64,000 nt of DNA. Origin: Chryseobacterium sp. MYb264. Lineage in GTDB: Bacteria > Bacteroidota > Bacteroidia > Flavobacteriales > Weeksellaceae. Shown one piece after another: positions 25,566-34,272 of this stretch; position 1 is the stretch's first letter; every line of letters begins with the position of its first letter. Made by a program: the position numbers and the translations under genes. Location of the stretch: positions 5,022,001 to 5,086,000 of the forward strand of contig NZ_CP142422.1 of assembly GCF_035974275.1 (NCBI RefSeq), read 5' to 3'. Below the pieces are notes generated by a model. It was not told the origin of the DNA. It worked only from the letters and a program-made list of their open reading frames with translations, and did not search any database.

Positions 25566-25605
25566 TGTATTTTTATGATTTAAACCAAGATAAACAATAT
25601 TCTTT

Positions 25606-25643
25606 TAAAAATAAAAAGGCAGTTGCTAAAAAACAACTGCCTT
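25606..25643 (-). terminator. Terminator of alaS
   Basis: AAGGCAGTTG and CAACTGCCTT form a 10-bp stem with an 8-nt A-rich loop; on the minus strand a TTTTTATTTTT tract follows. It lies 23 bp after the alaS stop codon. Confidence 0.88.
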
Positions 25644-25665
25644 ACTTTATATTTTATTGCAATAA

Positions 25666-28269
25666 TTAAATATTCAAAGCTTTCTGATAAGCATTTTCCA
25701 ACCCGTCAAGGTTTTTTCCTCCAGCTGTAGCGAAACCTGGGTTTCCGCCTCCGCCGCCTTGGATTTCTTTTGCTAACTCTTTAATCAATGCCCCTGCCTG
25801 ATAAATTCCGGCCAAATCATCTGAAACTCCAACGGTAATCATTGGTTTTCCGTCTGCGTCTGATAAGATAATCGTGATCGAAGTTGGGATTTCCTTCTTC
25901 AACTGAAAAACGATATCTTTTACTGAACCAGCATCTAAAGAAGTTCTTTTCACTAAAAGTAATTTATCACCTTTTTGCTCATAAGCACCTTTCCAGTCGC
26001 CGATTTCGCCTTTTGCTTTCTCTTTTTTGAAGGCTTCAACTTCTGATTTTAGTGCTGAGTTTTCTGAGATTAATTTCTCGATAGATTTTACAACATCTTT
26101 AGATTTCAATAATTGAGAAAGCTCAGTAATTTGCTTTTCTAAATTTTTGAAATATTCAGCAGATTGATCTCCAGAGATAGCTTCAATTCTTCTGATTCCC
26201 GCTGCTGCAGAACTTTCAGAAACAATTTTGAAATGGCCGATTTCACTGGTATTTTTCACGTGAGTTCCACCGCAAAGTTCCATTGAACTTGCGAATTGGA
26301 TCATTCTCACATAATCACCATATTTTTCACCGAAAAGTCCGGTTGCTCCTTTATCAAAAGCTTCCTGAATCGGGATATTTCTGAATTCCTGTAAAGCGAT
26401 GCTTTCTTTGATCTTCTGGTTCACTTTATCTTCAACCAATGTCAATTCTTCCTCCGTCATTTTATTGAAATGAGAGAAGTCAAAACGCAGATAATCCGGA
26501 CCAACATAAGAACCTTTTTGCTCAACGTGAGTTCCCAAAACTTCTCTTAATGCTTCATGCAACAAGTGGGTTACAGAGTGGTTTGCCTGAGAATTTTTTC
26601 TGTCGGTTACATTTACTTTAGCATAGAAAAGGGCACCCGCATCTTTCGGAAGTCCGCTGATTAAAGAAATAATCAAACCGTTTTCCTTTTTAGTATCTAA
26701 TACTTCGAAGCTTTCCGCAGCATTTTCAATAACTCCTTTATCCCCGATTTGCCCACCACCTTCCGGATAGAAAGGTGATTCGCTCAATACGACCTGATAA
26801 AATTCTCCGTCTTTATTTTCTACTTTTCTGTATCTTGTAATATAAGTTTCAGATTCAAGTTGATCGTAACCAACGAAATTTTCGTCTCTTTCTTCCAGCG
26901 TTACCCAATCGTAAACTTTCTGAGCAGAATCATCCTGAGAACGTTTTCTTTGGATCTCTCTTTCAGCTTTAAAACCTTCTTCGTCGATTGTTAATCCTTT
27001 TTCTTCAGCGATAATTCTCGTTAAATCATCTGGAAAACCATAAGTATCATATAATTCGAAAACTTCTTTTGTTGGTAAAACTTTTTTGTTTTCAGAAATC
27101 GTTTGCTGAATTAATTTTTCAACTCGAATTAATCCGTTTTCAATAGTTTTTAAGAAAGATTCTTCTTCGCTTTTAATCACTTCCGTAACCAAAGTTCCCT
27201 GTTTCTCCAATTCCGGGAAGAATTTACCCATTTGCTCCTGAAGAACAGCCACCAATTGATAAAGGAATGGCTCTTTCATATCTAAGAATCTGTAAGCGTA
27301 AGAAATTCCTCTTCTTAAAATTCTTCTGATGACGTAACCCGCACCTCCGTTGGAAGGTAATTGTCCGTCTGCAATAGCGAAAGAAACCGCTCTGATGTGG
27401 TCTACCACTACACGGATGGCAATATCTTTTTCATCTTCTAAAACACCCGTATATTTTTTGCCAGAAAGTTCTTCAACTTTAGCAATTAATGGCGTGAAAA
27501 CGTCTGTATCATAATTTGAAATTTTGCTTTGAAGTGCCATACAAAGACGCTCGAAGCCCATTCCTGTATCCACGTGTTGTGCAGGAAGTTTTTCCAACGA
27601 TTTGTCCGCTTTTCTGTTGAATTCCATGAATACCAGGTTCCAGACTTCCACAACTTGTGGATCATCTTGATTTACTCTTGTAATTCCCGGAACTTTTGCT
27701 TTTTCTTCTTCAGATCTAAGATCGATGTGGATTTCTGAGCACGGTCCGCATGGTCCGCTTTCACCCATTTCCCAGAAATTATCTTTTTTGTTTCCGTTGA
27801 TAATTCGGTCTTCAGAAATGTGAGATTTCCAGAAATCGTAAGCATCCTGATCTCTGTCTAAATTTTCAGAAGCATCACCTTCGAAAATCGTAACATATAA
27901 ATTTTCTTTTGGAATTCCGTATACTTCCGTCAACAATTCCCAGGCAAAAGCAATAGCATCTTTTTTAAAATAATCACCAAAAGACCAGTTTCCCAACATT
28001 TCAAACATCGTATGGTGGTAAGTATCTCTACCCACATCATCCAAATCGTTATGTTTACCGGAAACTCTAAGACATTTCTGAGTATCGGCAATTCTTGGGG
28101 CGGTAGGCGTTTTGTAGCCCAGGAAAAAATCCTTGAACTGTGCCATTCCGGAGTTATTAAACATTAAGGTAGGGTCGTCTTTCAGCACAATTGGTGCCGA
28201 AGGAACGATCAAGTGACCTTTACTTTTAAAATAGTCTAAAAATTTCTGACGTATCTCTTGTGATGTCAT
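25666..28269 (-). CDS. alaS: Alanyl-tRNA synthetase
   Basis: About 867 residues from ATG 28269 (protein starts MTSQEIRQKFLDYFKSKGHL). A longer frame reaches 28341 but would begin upstream of the -7 box at 28309, so the shorter start is preferred. Class II catalytic motifs are in the first 250 residues (NWSFGDYFKK, QVVEVWNLVFMEFNR). The editing domain carries the metal motif HSVTHLLHEAL and CGGTHV, and the C-terminal C-Ala domain ends in the glycine-rich GGGGGNPGFATAGGKN. It is a single-gene unit with its own terminator. Confidence 0.97.
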   Translation of the reverse strand: MTSQEIRQKFLDYFKSKGHLIVPSAPIVLKDDPTLMFNNSGMAQFKDFFLGYKTPTAPRIADTQKCLRVSGKHNDLDDVGRDTYHHTMFEMLGNWSFGDYFKKDAIAFAWELLTEVYGIPKENLYVTIFEGDASENLDRDQDAYDFWKSHISEDRIINGNKKDNFWEMGESGPCGPCSEIHIDLRSEEEKAKVPGITRVNQDDPQVVEVWNLVFMEFNRKADKSLEKLPAQHVDTGMGFERLCMALQSKISNYDTDVFTPLIAKVEELSGKKYTGVLEDEKDIAIRVVVDHIRAVSFAIADGQLPSNGGAGYVIRRILRRGISYAYRFLDMKEPFLYQLVAVLQEQMGKFFPELEKQGTLVTEVIKSEEESFLKTIENGLIRVEKLIQQTISENKKVLPTKEVFELYDTYGFPDDLTRIIAEEKGLTIDEEGFKAEREIQRKRSQDDSAQKVYDWVTLEERDENFVGYDQLESETYITRYRKVENKDGEFYQVVLSESPFYPEGGGQIGDKGVIENAAESFEVLDTKKENGLIISLISGLPKDAGALFYAKVNVTDRKNSQANHSVTHLLHEALREVLGTHVEQKGSYVGPDYLRFDFSHFNKMTEEELTLVEDKVNQKIKESIALQEFRNIPIQEAFDKGATGLFGEKYGDYVRMIQFASSMELCGGTHVKNTSEIGHFKIVSESSAAAGIRRIEAISGDQSAEYFKNLEKQITELSQLLKSKDVVKSIEKLISENSALKSEVEAFKKEKAKGEIGDWKGAYEQKGDKLLLVKRTSLDAGSVKDIVFQLKKEIPTSITIILSDADGKPMITVGVSDDLAGIYQAGALIKELAKEIQGGGGGNPGFATAGGKNLDGLENAYQKALNI

Positions 28270-28308
28270 AAGTATATATTGCTTTGCTTTTACAATTTTG
28301 ATAAGATG

Positions 28309-28316
28309 CAAATTTA
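28309..28316 (-). promoter_or_regulatory. Candidate -7 box of alaS
   Basis: TAAATTTG on the minus strand fits TAnnTTTG and lies about 40 bp upstream of the preferred start codon at 28269. A -33 element is weak. Confidence 0.45.
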
Positions 28317-28479
28317 AGGTTTTTAAAGGAATATAAAACACATAGTTTTGTTTTAAACTATTTGTAAAATCATTGTTTGGATTTTGTTATTTCAACACAG
28401 CCTGAAGGGATGCGAACGTAGTTCAGGAAATCTATTGTTCTCAAGAAGATCAACTTTCATCACCCAGCTTCTGACTTCC

Positions 28480-28600
28480 TTACTTTTTAGGAGCTATTTC
28501 CCGCTTTCCGTTGCAATTCCTCATTACGCGGCTCCACTTCGTTCCGCCGCTTCACTGCGGGATTTTCTCTGCAATCGGGGCTGGGGTTGCAGTCTTTTAT
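28480..28600 (-). repeat. Dispersed element 'P', copy 1
   Basis: Read on the minus strand it contains the ordered blocks CCCAGCCCCGATTGCAG, an inner GC-rich palindrome with GCGGC/GCCGC, and AAAGCGGGAAATAGCTCCTA. The same blocks in the same order are at 51664-51785 on the plus strand. No protein is supported. Confidence 0.65.
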
Positions 28601-28627
28601 TATTACATTAGTATTAACACGACGAAA

Positions 28628-28770
28628 ATTCCCCTTCTTTGAAGGGGTGGATTTTTGCGAAAGCAAAAAGACGGGGTAGTTTAAAATAATATAATTACAA
28701 CTTTCTGAAACCACCCCGTCCAAAATTTCTTTGAAATTTTCGCCACCCCTCCGGAGGAGGGGAATTTTTT
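28628..28770 (-). repeat. Dispersed element 'Q', copy 1
   Basis: About 140 bp of imperfect palindrome: CCCCTTC...GAAGGGGTGG at one end and CCACCCC...GAGGGG at the other, with GACGGGGTAG and CCACCCCGTC arms between. Its reverse complement matches 51486-51618 block by block. It lies next to element P in both places. Confidence 0.7.
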
Positions 28771-28906
28771 ATAGTGGATAATTTTTTTTGCAGTTTATCA
28801 TTTAACTTTTTATATTCGTTTTAATATTAAATAAAGCCACAAGTAATTTTTTGCAAGATCATTTATGTAAATCTGAGAAATCCGTGGCTAATAAATAATA
28901 TTAGAG

Positions 28907-29461
28907 ATGACAAAAAACGAAACAATCAAAAACTGGATCAATCAATATTCAGAAGGGTTGCTGAGACGGGCGGTGTATCTGCTTTCGGATAAAACTGAGG
29001 CAGAAGATGTGGTTCAGGAGGTTTTTATTGCTGCTTTTTCGTCATATGATTCTTTTGAAGGGAAAAGCGCGCCTCTTACCTGGCTGATGACGATTTTAAA
29101 CAGAAAGGTTGCCGATTTTTATCGAAAGAAATATAAGTCTGAACCGAATATAAATCTTGATCACTTTTTTGACGAAAACGGTTCGTGGAGAAATGACGAT
29201 GTTTTGAATAATTGGGACGCTTCCCATAAGGAAACCGAACTTTTAGACAATCAGGATTTTAATAAAACTTTAGAAGAGTGTATCGAAGATTTGCCGTCCA
29301 GATGGAAAATTCCCATGAAAATGTATTATCTTGAAGAAAAAAAAGCACCCGAAGTGAGTCAGGAACTGAATATTTCGACGACTAATCTTTGGAAGGTTTT
29401 GCAGCGGAGCCGGATGCAGTTGAGAGAATGCCTGGAGATTAACTGGTTTGCAAAGTCATAA
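28907..29461 (+). CDS. ECF-type RNA polymerase sigma factor
   Basis: A 184-residue sigma-70 family protein with only regions 2 and 4. Region 2 contains LLSDKTEAEDVVQEVFIAAF (about 26-45) and the DNA-melting segment PLTWLMTILNRKVADFYRK; region 4 is the helix-turn-helix in LEEKKAPEVSQELNISTTNL near 143-162. The stop codon touches the start of the next gene (TAAATG), a small zinc-binding protein that is a likely anti-sigma factor. The genes downstream suggest a response to oxidants. Confidence 0.92.
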   Translation: MTKNETIKNWINQYSEGLLRRAVYLLSDKTEAEDVVQEVFIAAFSSYDSFEGKSAPLTWLMTILNRKVADFYRKKYKSEPNINLDHFFDENGSWRNDDVLNNWDASHKETELLDNQDFNKTLEECIEDLPSRWKIPMKMYYLEEKKAPEVSQELNISTTNLWKVLQRSRMQLRECLEINWFAKS

Positions 29462-29746
29462 ATGATTTTAAAAATGTTAAAAAAACTCATCCATATTATA
29501 TTTTTACCATGCAGTGAAGCTACTTTACTTATGGAAAAGCGCAATGCCGCAACCATTTCTTCTAAAGAGAACTGGAAACTTTCTGTGCACCTGAAAATCT
29601 GCAAATGGTGCAGAGCTTACAAAGAAAAACTCGAAATTCTGGATGATATTTTAAAAAGGAAACTTTCTCAGGAAGAAAAAGTTGAAATGAATGATTCTGA
29701 AATTGAAGGGTTTAAGGAAAAAGTTTTGAAAAATTTAGATATTTAA
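29462..29746 (+). CDS. Putative soluble zinc-binding anti-sigma factor
   Basis: A 94-residue protein encoded directly after the sigma factor without a gap. It contains the zinc anti-sigma motif HX3CX2C as His43, Cys47 and Cys50, with another Cys at 17 in LPCSEA. There is no membrane segment after the zinc motif, so it would act in the cytoplasm, where Zn/thiol chemistry could sense oxidants as in RsrA-type proteins. The family assignment rests on the motif and gene order; overall similarity is not obvious. Confidence 0.72.
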   Translation: MILKMLKKLIHIIFLPCSEATLLMEKRNAATISSKENWKLSVHLKICKWCRAYKEKLEILDDILKRKLSQEEKVEMNDSEIEGFKEKVLKNLDI

Positions 29747-29783
29747 TAAAAACTTTGTCAGGATTTTGAAATCGTTCCGACTA

Positions 29784-29791
29784 TACTTTTG
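29784..29791 (+). promoter_or_regulatory. Candidate -7 box upstream of the DUF417 gene
   Basis: TACTTTTG matches TAnnTTTG, 34 bp before ATG 29826. The segment between anti-sigma gene and DUF417 (79 bp) could instead carry a promoter for the ECF factor itself. Confidence 0.4.
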
Positions 29792-29825
29792 AAAATAATA
29801 AAGTATTAATTCAAAATCAAAAAAA

Positions 29826-30284
29826 ATGGACGGAACTACATCAATCACAAGAAGTCAATTTTCGACGTACAGATTAGGATATTATGTCTCACTTGTCGGG
29901 ACGGTAATTGTTTTGCTCTGGATCGGGATTTTCAAATTTACCCCTACGGAGGCGCAAGGAATAAAACCTCTTATCGAAAACCATTTTCTCACTTTTTTCG
30001 TATATAAATTTACAAGCGTTCAGGCAGTGTCAAATGCTATCGGAGCGATAGAAATTATCATTGCAGTGCTATTACTATTTAGTGTGAAATTTGCATTTCT
30101 CAGGAAGTGCACCGGAATCGGGATGATCGGCACTTTTCTCGTTACCCTAAGTTATTTATTTACAACGCCGGGCGTTTGGAAAGTGGTGGATGGAGTTCCC
30201 GTAACAGATTTTTTCATCTTGAAAGACCTGATGTTTTTGGGATTTGGTTTAATGATTTTAAATGGAAAAAATGAATACAGATAA
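29826..30284 (+). CDS. DUF417 (YkgB/RclC-like) membrane protein
   Basis: A 152-residue integral membrane protein with four hydrophobic segments (about 18-36, 58-82, 91-112 and 128-144). The sequence pattern fits DUF417: [20 protein letters not shown] near 30-49, then [14 protein letters not shown] and the loop [13 protein letters not shown]. In E. coli the family member RclC belongs to the reactive-chlorine resistance operon. It precedes the MsrAB gene by 13 bp, which supports a role in defence against oxidants. Confidence 0.85.
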   Translation: MDGTTSITRSQFSTYRLGYYVSLVGTVIVLLWIGIFKFTPTEAQGIKPLIENHFLTFFVYKFTSVQAVSNAIGAIEIIIAVLLLFSVKFAFLRKCTGIGMIGTFLVTLSYLFTTPGVWKVVDGVPVTDFFILKDLMFLGFGLMILNGKNEYR

Positions 30285-30297
30285 TAAAAAATTAAAA

Positions 30298-31401
30298 ATG
30301 AAAAATATATTAATATTACTCGGAATGTTTCTGGGAATAGCAGTATTCGCAACGAGTTGCGGAGATGCGAAACAAAAATCTACAGATAGTAAAAAAGAAA
30401 ATGAGACCATTATGGATACTAAAAATGTAAAAGAAGTTTATTTTGCAGGTGGATGTTTTTGGGGAACAGAGCACTTTTTTCAACAAATTCGTGGCGTGGT
30501 AGGAACGGAAGTAGGGTATGCCAACGGAAATAAAACCAATCCGACTTATGAAGAGGTAATCAGCCATACCACAGGTTTCGCGGAAACAGTAAAAGTGAAA
30601 TACGACCCTGAGCAAGTGGATTTAAAACTTCTGGTCGATCTTTATTTTAAAACAATTGACCCAACAAGTTTAAACAAACAGGGAAATGACAGAGGAGATC
30701 AATATAGAACAGGAATTTATTCAACCGATAAAGCAACAGAAGCTATTATAAAAGAGGAAGTTCAGAAACTGGCAAAAAATTATAACAAACCGGTTTTAGT
30801 AGAAACCATTCCGTTGAAAAATTTCTATAAAGCGGAAGATTATCATCAGGATTATCTGGATAAAAATCCGGGAGGCTATTGCCACATCGAACCAGGATTA
30901 TTTGAAATGGCAAAAAATGCTAATCCGCTTCCTAAAAAGCAAAATAAAGAAATGAAATATCAAAAACAGGATAAAACAGCGTTAAAAAAAGAATTGACTT
31001 CTGAGCAATACCGAGTAACTCAGGAAAATGGTACAGAAAGAGCGTTTCAAAATGAATATTGGGACGAAACAAGAGAAGGAATTTATGTGGATATTACTAC
31101 AGGAGAACCTTTATTTATTTCAACCGATAAGTTTGAATCAGGTTGTGGATGGCCAAGTTTTTCAAAACCAATCACAAAGAAATTGATTGAAGAAAAACTA
31201 GATCGATCTGCCGGAATGACAAGAGTGGAGGTAAGAAGTAAAACAGGAGATGCCCATTTGGGACACGTTTTCAACGACGGACCTGAAGACAAAGGCGGAC
31301 TTCGTTATTGTATCAATTCCGCATCATTGAAATTTATCCCAAAAGCTGAAATGGAACAGAAAGGGTACGGAGAATATATTTCTCTTTTAGCCAAGAAATA
31401 A
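30298..31401 (+). CDS. msrAB: Lipoprotein-anchored methionine sulfoxide reductase MsrA-MsrB fusion
   Basis: About 367 residues from ATG 30298, which opens into a lipoprotein signal (lipobox ATSC, Cys near 20); an ATG at 30262 would put a charged 12-residue tail before the signal and overlap the upstream gene. MsrA carries the catalytic motif [11 protein letters not shown] and the family segment [13 protein letters not shown]. MsrB follows with [12 protein letters not shown] and the catalytic RYCINSASL. The two CxxC zinc motifs of many MsrB proteins are absent ([11 protein letters not shown] instead). It repairs oxidised methionine in exported proteins, reducing S- and R-sulfoxides respectively. 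Confidence 0.94.
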   Translation: MKNILILLGMFLGIAVFATSCGDAKQKSTDSKKENETIMDTKNVKEVYFAGGCFWGTEHFFQQIRGVVGTEVGYANGNKTNPTYEEVISHTTGFAETVKVKYDPEQVDLKLLVDLYFKTIDPTSLNKQGNDRGDQYRTGIYSTDKATEAIIKEEVQKLAKNYNKPVLVETIPLKNFYKAEDYHQDYLDKNPGGYCHIEPGLFEMAKNANPLPKKQNKEMKYQKQDKTALKKELTSEQYRVTQENGTERAFQNEYWDETREGIYVDITTGEPLFISTDKFESGCGWPSFSKPITKKLIEEKLDRSAGMTRVEVRSKTGDAHLGHVFNDGPEDKGGLRYCINSASLKFIPKAEMEQKGYGEYISLLAKK

Positions 31402-31426
31402 AGTGTTAAGTGAAAGTGATTGAAGG

Positions 31427-31449
31427 GCTGCCGAAAGGCAGTCTTTTTC
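31427..31449 (+). terminator. Terminator after msrAB
   Basis: A 6-bp stem GCTGCC/GGCAGT (one G-U pair) with a GAAA tetraloop is followed by CTTTTT. It ends the sigma-msrAB cluster. Confidence 0.8.
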
Positions 31450-31495
31450 GTTTTCTAAGGTTTTGATATCATTCTAAATGAAGTGTAAAAGCTGT

Positions 31496-32182
31496 TTATG
31501 AATGATGAAATTTCTGCAACTGAAGTTTTTCTTTTATGCTCAACATTGAAATGTTTAAAAGCAATAAAAATCCAAAAATGATATAATATGCTCCTGGAGG
31601 AAGTTTAGAAATATTTTCAAAAAATGTTTCGGTATATTTTTTATTAATGAAATCTGAAATTCTACCCATGAAAGTTGGTTCTACTTCAGTATAAATGACA
31701 TCATAACATAAAAGGCATTCAACTTTTTCTTGAGGAGAATTCTGATTTGGATAATTTATAATGGCAAAAATATGTCCAGTTTTTCCAATGTCAACACCGT
31801 AAGTATCTTGTTTGGCAATGTGCATATCATTTAATAAAGAAACAAAATCTCCATAGGTATTATTTTCATCTAGAATAAATTCAATACCGGAGATTTTTTT
31901 ATTTCCTTTCTGGAACTGCTTTATCTTTGAAACATATACTGCCGAGTTTTCTTTTGCTGTATTAGGTTGAACTTTTATTTGTTCATATTTCCAACTCCTG
32001 AATGGTTCTAAAGTCGAGTTTATATTACTTTTATCTTTTTCTAATCTTGCAGGAAGTCCCAAATCAATAACATTATAAATTGTTTGGTCAATAGGTGGAT
32101 GTACATAATACCAAAACAGAAAAGGAATCAATAAAGCACTTATTAATCCGGGAACATAATATATTTTTTTAAGAGAAATCAT
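31496..32182 (-). CDS. Hypothetical membrane protein with two terminal helices
   Basis: A 228-residue protein with one hydrophobic segment near the N-terminus (about 8-26) and one near the C-terminus (about 198-216); the middle 170 residues would lie on one side of the membrane, probably the periplasm. The middle contains VYVSKIKQFQKGNKKISGIEF and a CLLC pair near 155. I do not recognise a family. It stands alone, convergent to the msrAB cluster. Confidence 0.65.
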   Translation of the reverse strand: MISLKKIYYVPGLISALLIPFLFWYYVHPPIDQTIYNVIDLGLPARLEKDKSNINSTLEPFRSWKYEQIKVQPNTAKENSAVYVSKIKQFQKGNKKISGIEFILDENNTYGDFVSLLNDMHIAKQDTYGVDIGKTGHIFAIINYPNQNSPQEKVECLLCYDVIYTEVEPTFMGRISDFINKKYTETFFENISKLPPGAYYIIFGFLLLLNISMLSIKEKLQLQKFHHS

Positions 32183-32279
32183 TGGATAAAAGTAATGAAT
32201 AACCTATCCTTTGAATTAAAAATATCCTGTAAATTATAATTTTACCCAATAAATTTAAAAATTTAGTTGTTTATAGTCA

Positions 32280-32308
32280 ATAAAAAAGTGATTCAAAATG
32301 AATCACTT
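32280..32308 (-). terminator. Terminator of the ABC-2 exporter genes
   Basis: AAGTGATTC and GAATCACTT form a 9-bp stem with a 5-nt loop; on the minus strand a run of six T follows. Confidence 0.82.
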
Positions 32309-32349
32309 ACTATTTAAATGTGTTAAATTTTTTAATCTTTCAATTAATG

Positions 32350-33195
32350 CTACCAATCTCTTTTTTTCAAGATCCAGTAAGAAGCAAAAATAAAGATTCC
32401 ACACCAAACTAAACAGGCGATTAAACTTTCTGTAGGGTAGTGGAATTCATACTTTGCGCCCAACAATTGTGCTGCTTTCAGTCGCATAATAGGATTGGGA
32501 ATTAAGCTCGACATACTTTCTAAAGGTAAAATATGACTGAAGAAAAAATCATTTTGAAGAATTTCGTTTCTTTCTACACTTTGCGTTCCGCTAACTTTTG
32601 AGAAGACTTCTACCGCAGACAGTATGCTCTCCAAAATCCAGAAAACAAAAAATCCTAGGAATACAAAGACCGATTTTCTCAGTAAAATAGATAAAAACAT
32701 TAAGAAGCAAAAGAAAGTAAACAGTTTTACAAAATAGTTTCCGATGAAAAACAGCTCTTCCGTTACTTTTGCCGACTCTGTGGTGTTGGAATACTGATAT
32801 CCTAGAAACATGGTGATCACAAATACAATTAACGTGGAAATGGTCGTGAAAACCCCTATGGTTAAAAGCTTTGAGGTGATAAATTCTTTTCTGCTTAATC
32901 CGTCGATAGTATTCTGTTTAAACATTCGGTTGCTAAACTCCTGTGAAATAGAGAAAACAATAATCAATCCCAGGAAAATTTTAAGCAAGGCAACAATCCA
33001 TGTCGTGAAATTCCAGATTTGTGGGAAATTATAAATTCCTTCTTCTTTCAGATTAACGGTTCCTCCGAAAAGATCAAAATCAACCAATCCAACGAAAAGC
33101 AAGGCAATTAAAATGAGGAAATACAGGATTGTGAAAATCTTGAATGGTTTGTAATTCAGATTTTTATAATATTCTAGTTTTAATAGTTTTATCAT
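32350..33195 (-). CDS. ABC-2 type transporter permease
   Basis: A 281-residue integral membrane protein with about six hydrophobic segments (for example FTILYFLILIALLFVGL near 20-38, TIGVFTTISTLIVFVITMFL near 112-130 and the C-terminal SLIACLVWCGIFIFASYWIL). The segment ISQEFSNRMFKQNTIDGLSR is typical of ABC-2 permeases. The ATPase gene ends 2 bp upstream, so the two form a transporter. Substrate is unknown; this class exports antibiotics or lipids. Confidence 0.85.
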   Translation of the reverse strand: MIKLLKLEYYKNLNYKPFKIFTILYFLILIALLFVGLVDFDLFGGTVNLKEEGIYNFPQIWNFTTWIVALLKIFLGLIIVFSISQEFSNRMFKQNTIDGLSRKEFITSKLLTIGVFTTISTLIVFVITMFLGYQYSNTTESAKVTEELFFIGNYFVKLFTFFCFLMFLSILLRKSVFVFLGFFVFWILESILSAVEVFSKVSGTQSVERNEILQNDFFFSHILPLESMSSLIPNPIMRLKAAQLLGAKYEFHYPTESLIACLVWCGIFIFASYWILKKRDW

Positions 33196-33197
33196 GA

Positions 33198-34100
33198 TTA
33201 GTTTGTGTTTTTTACAAGTTCAAGGAATTGAGATTCTAAAGACAGTTTTTTCTTCGTTAAATGCGATAAATAAATGCCTTTTTCTGCCAGTTTCTGATTT
33301 AATGCTGAAGCTGAAATCGAAGCATCGTCACGAATTTGTGCTTTGATCATTTCACCCTCCTGATTGATGGCCGTAAACCATTGCAAGTCTGACAAAGCGT
33401 TTAAAAGGGCAGTATTATTATCTGCTTTTAACTCAAAATAACCATTGTTTGAAGTCATTTCGTCCACTCTTCCGCAATAGATAGAATTTCCTTCTTTTAA
33501 CACAATTACGTGGCTGCATATCTTTTCAATTTCATCCAGTAAATGGCTGGCGATAATTATGGTAATCCCCTTTTTGGCAATATCATTAATGATATCTCGA
33601 ATTTGTATAATCCCTTCAGGATCAAGACCATTGGTTGGTTCGTCCAAAATAAGAACTTCAGGATTATTCAACAGGGCAGAAGCAATCGCCAAACGTTGTT
33701 TCATTCCTAAAGAAAAAGTTTTGAAGGTATCTTTTTTTCTTTCTATAAGCCCAACTGTTGTTAAAACTTCGTCGATTCTTTGGTAAGGAGTTCCCTTTAT
33801 TTCAGCAACAATTTTAAGGTTGGTTTCGGCACTTAAATAAGGATAGAAATTAGGTTGCTCGATAATAGCTCCGATTTTTTTCAGTGTGTCAGAATCCGTT
33901 CCCTTTTTCCCAAACCAGTACCAATCACCGCTTGTCGGGTTAATCGTTGAAAGGAGCATTCCGAAAGTGGTAGATTTTCCGCTTCCGTTCGGGCCCAAAA
34001 GTCCGTAGACATTTCCCTTTTCTACATCAAAAGAAATATTGTTGACAACAACTCTCTTGAATTTTTTGGTCAGATTCTTTACTGATAATATTTTTTCCAT
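33198..34100 (-). CDS. ABC transporter ATPase, BcrA-type
   Basis: A 300-residue ATPase with Walker A GPNGSGKST at 36-44, signature FSLGMKQR near 129, Walker B VLILDEP near 149 and the switch motif IIIASHLLDEIEKIC. The SLGMKQR signature and the length with a C-terminal extension are typical of BcrA-like exporters. It is co-transcribed with the ABC-2 permease downstream and shares a divergent intergenic region with the AAA+ gene. Confidence 0.9.
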   Translation of the reverse strand: MEKILSVKNLTKKFKRVVVNNISFDVEKGNVYGLLGPNGSGKSTTFGMLLSTINPTSGDWYWFGKKGTDSDTLKKIGAIIEQPNFYPYLSAETNLKIVAEIKGTPYQRIDEVLTTVGLIERKKDTFKTFSLGMKQRLAIASALLNNPEVLILDEPTNGLDPEGIIQIRDIINDIAKKGITIIIASHLLDEIEKICSHVIVLKEGNSIYCGRVDEMTSNNGYFELKADNNTALLNALSDLQWFTAINQEGEMIKAQIRDDASISASALNQKLAEKGIYLSHLTKKKLSLESQFLELVKNTN

Positions 34101-34272
34101 GTAATTTGTTTTACATAGTAGTAGTCTATATAATTTATAAAATGTTACAAGGGAAAAGTAAAATATAAAAAGTAAGAAGAGCCAAGGAAGATATTGGGAT
34201 TTTAAATAACGTGAAATTCAAAATATTCCTCTTTAGAAAAACAGTATATTTGATAGAATTAATCGGTCGTTT

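Noticed and set aside
28270-28341. A longer AlaS N-terminus starting at 28341
   Set aside because: The extra residues are not part of the conserved protein and the -7 box lies within that stretch.
28384-28611. A small protein in element P
   Set aside because: The frame coincides with the dispersed repeat and differs in the second copy, so it is not conserved as protein.
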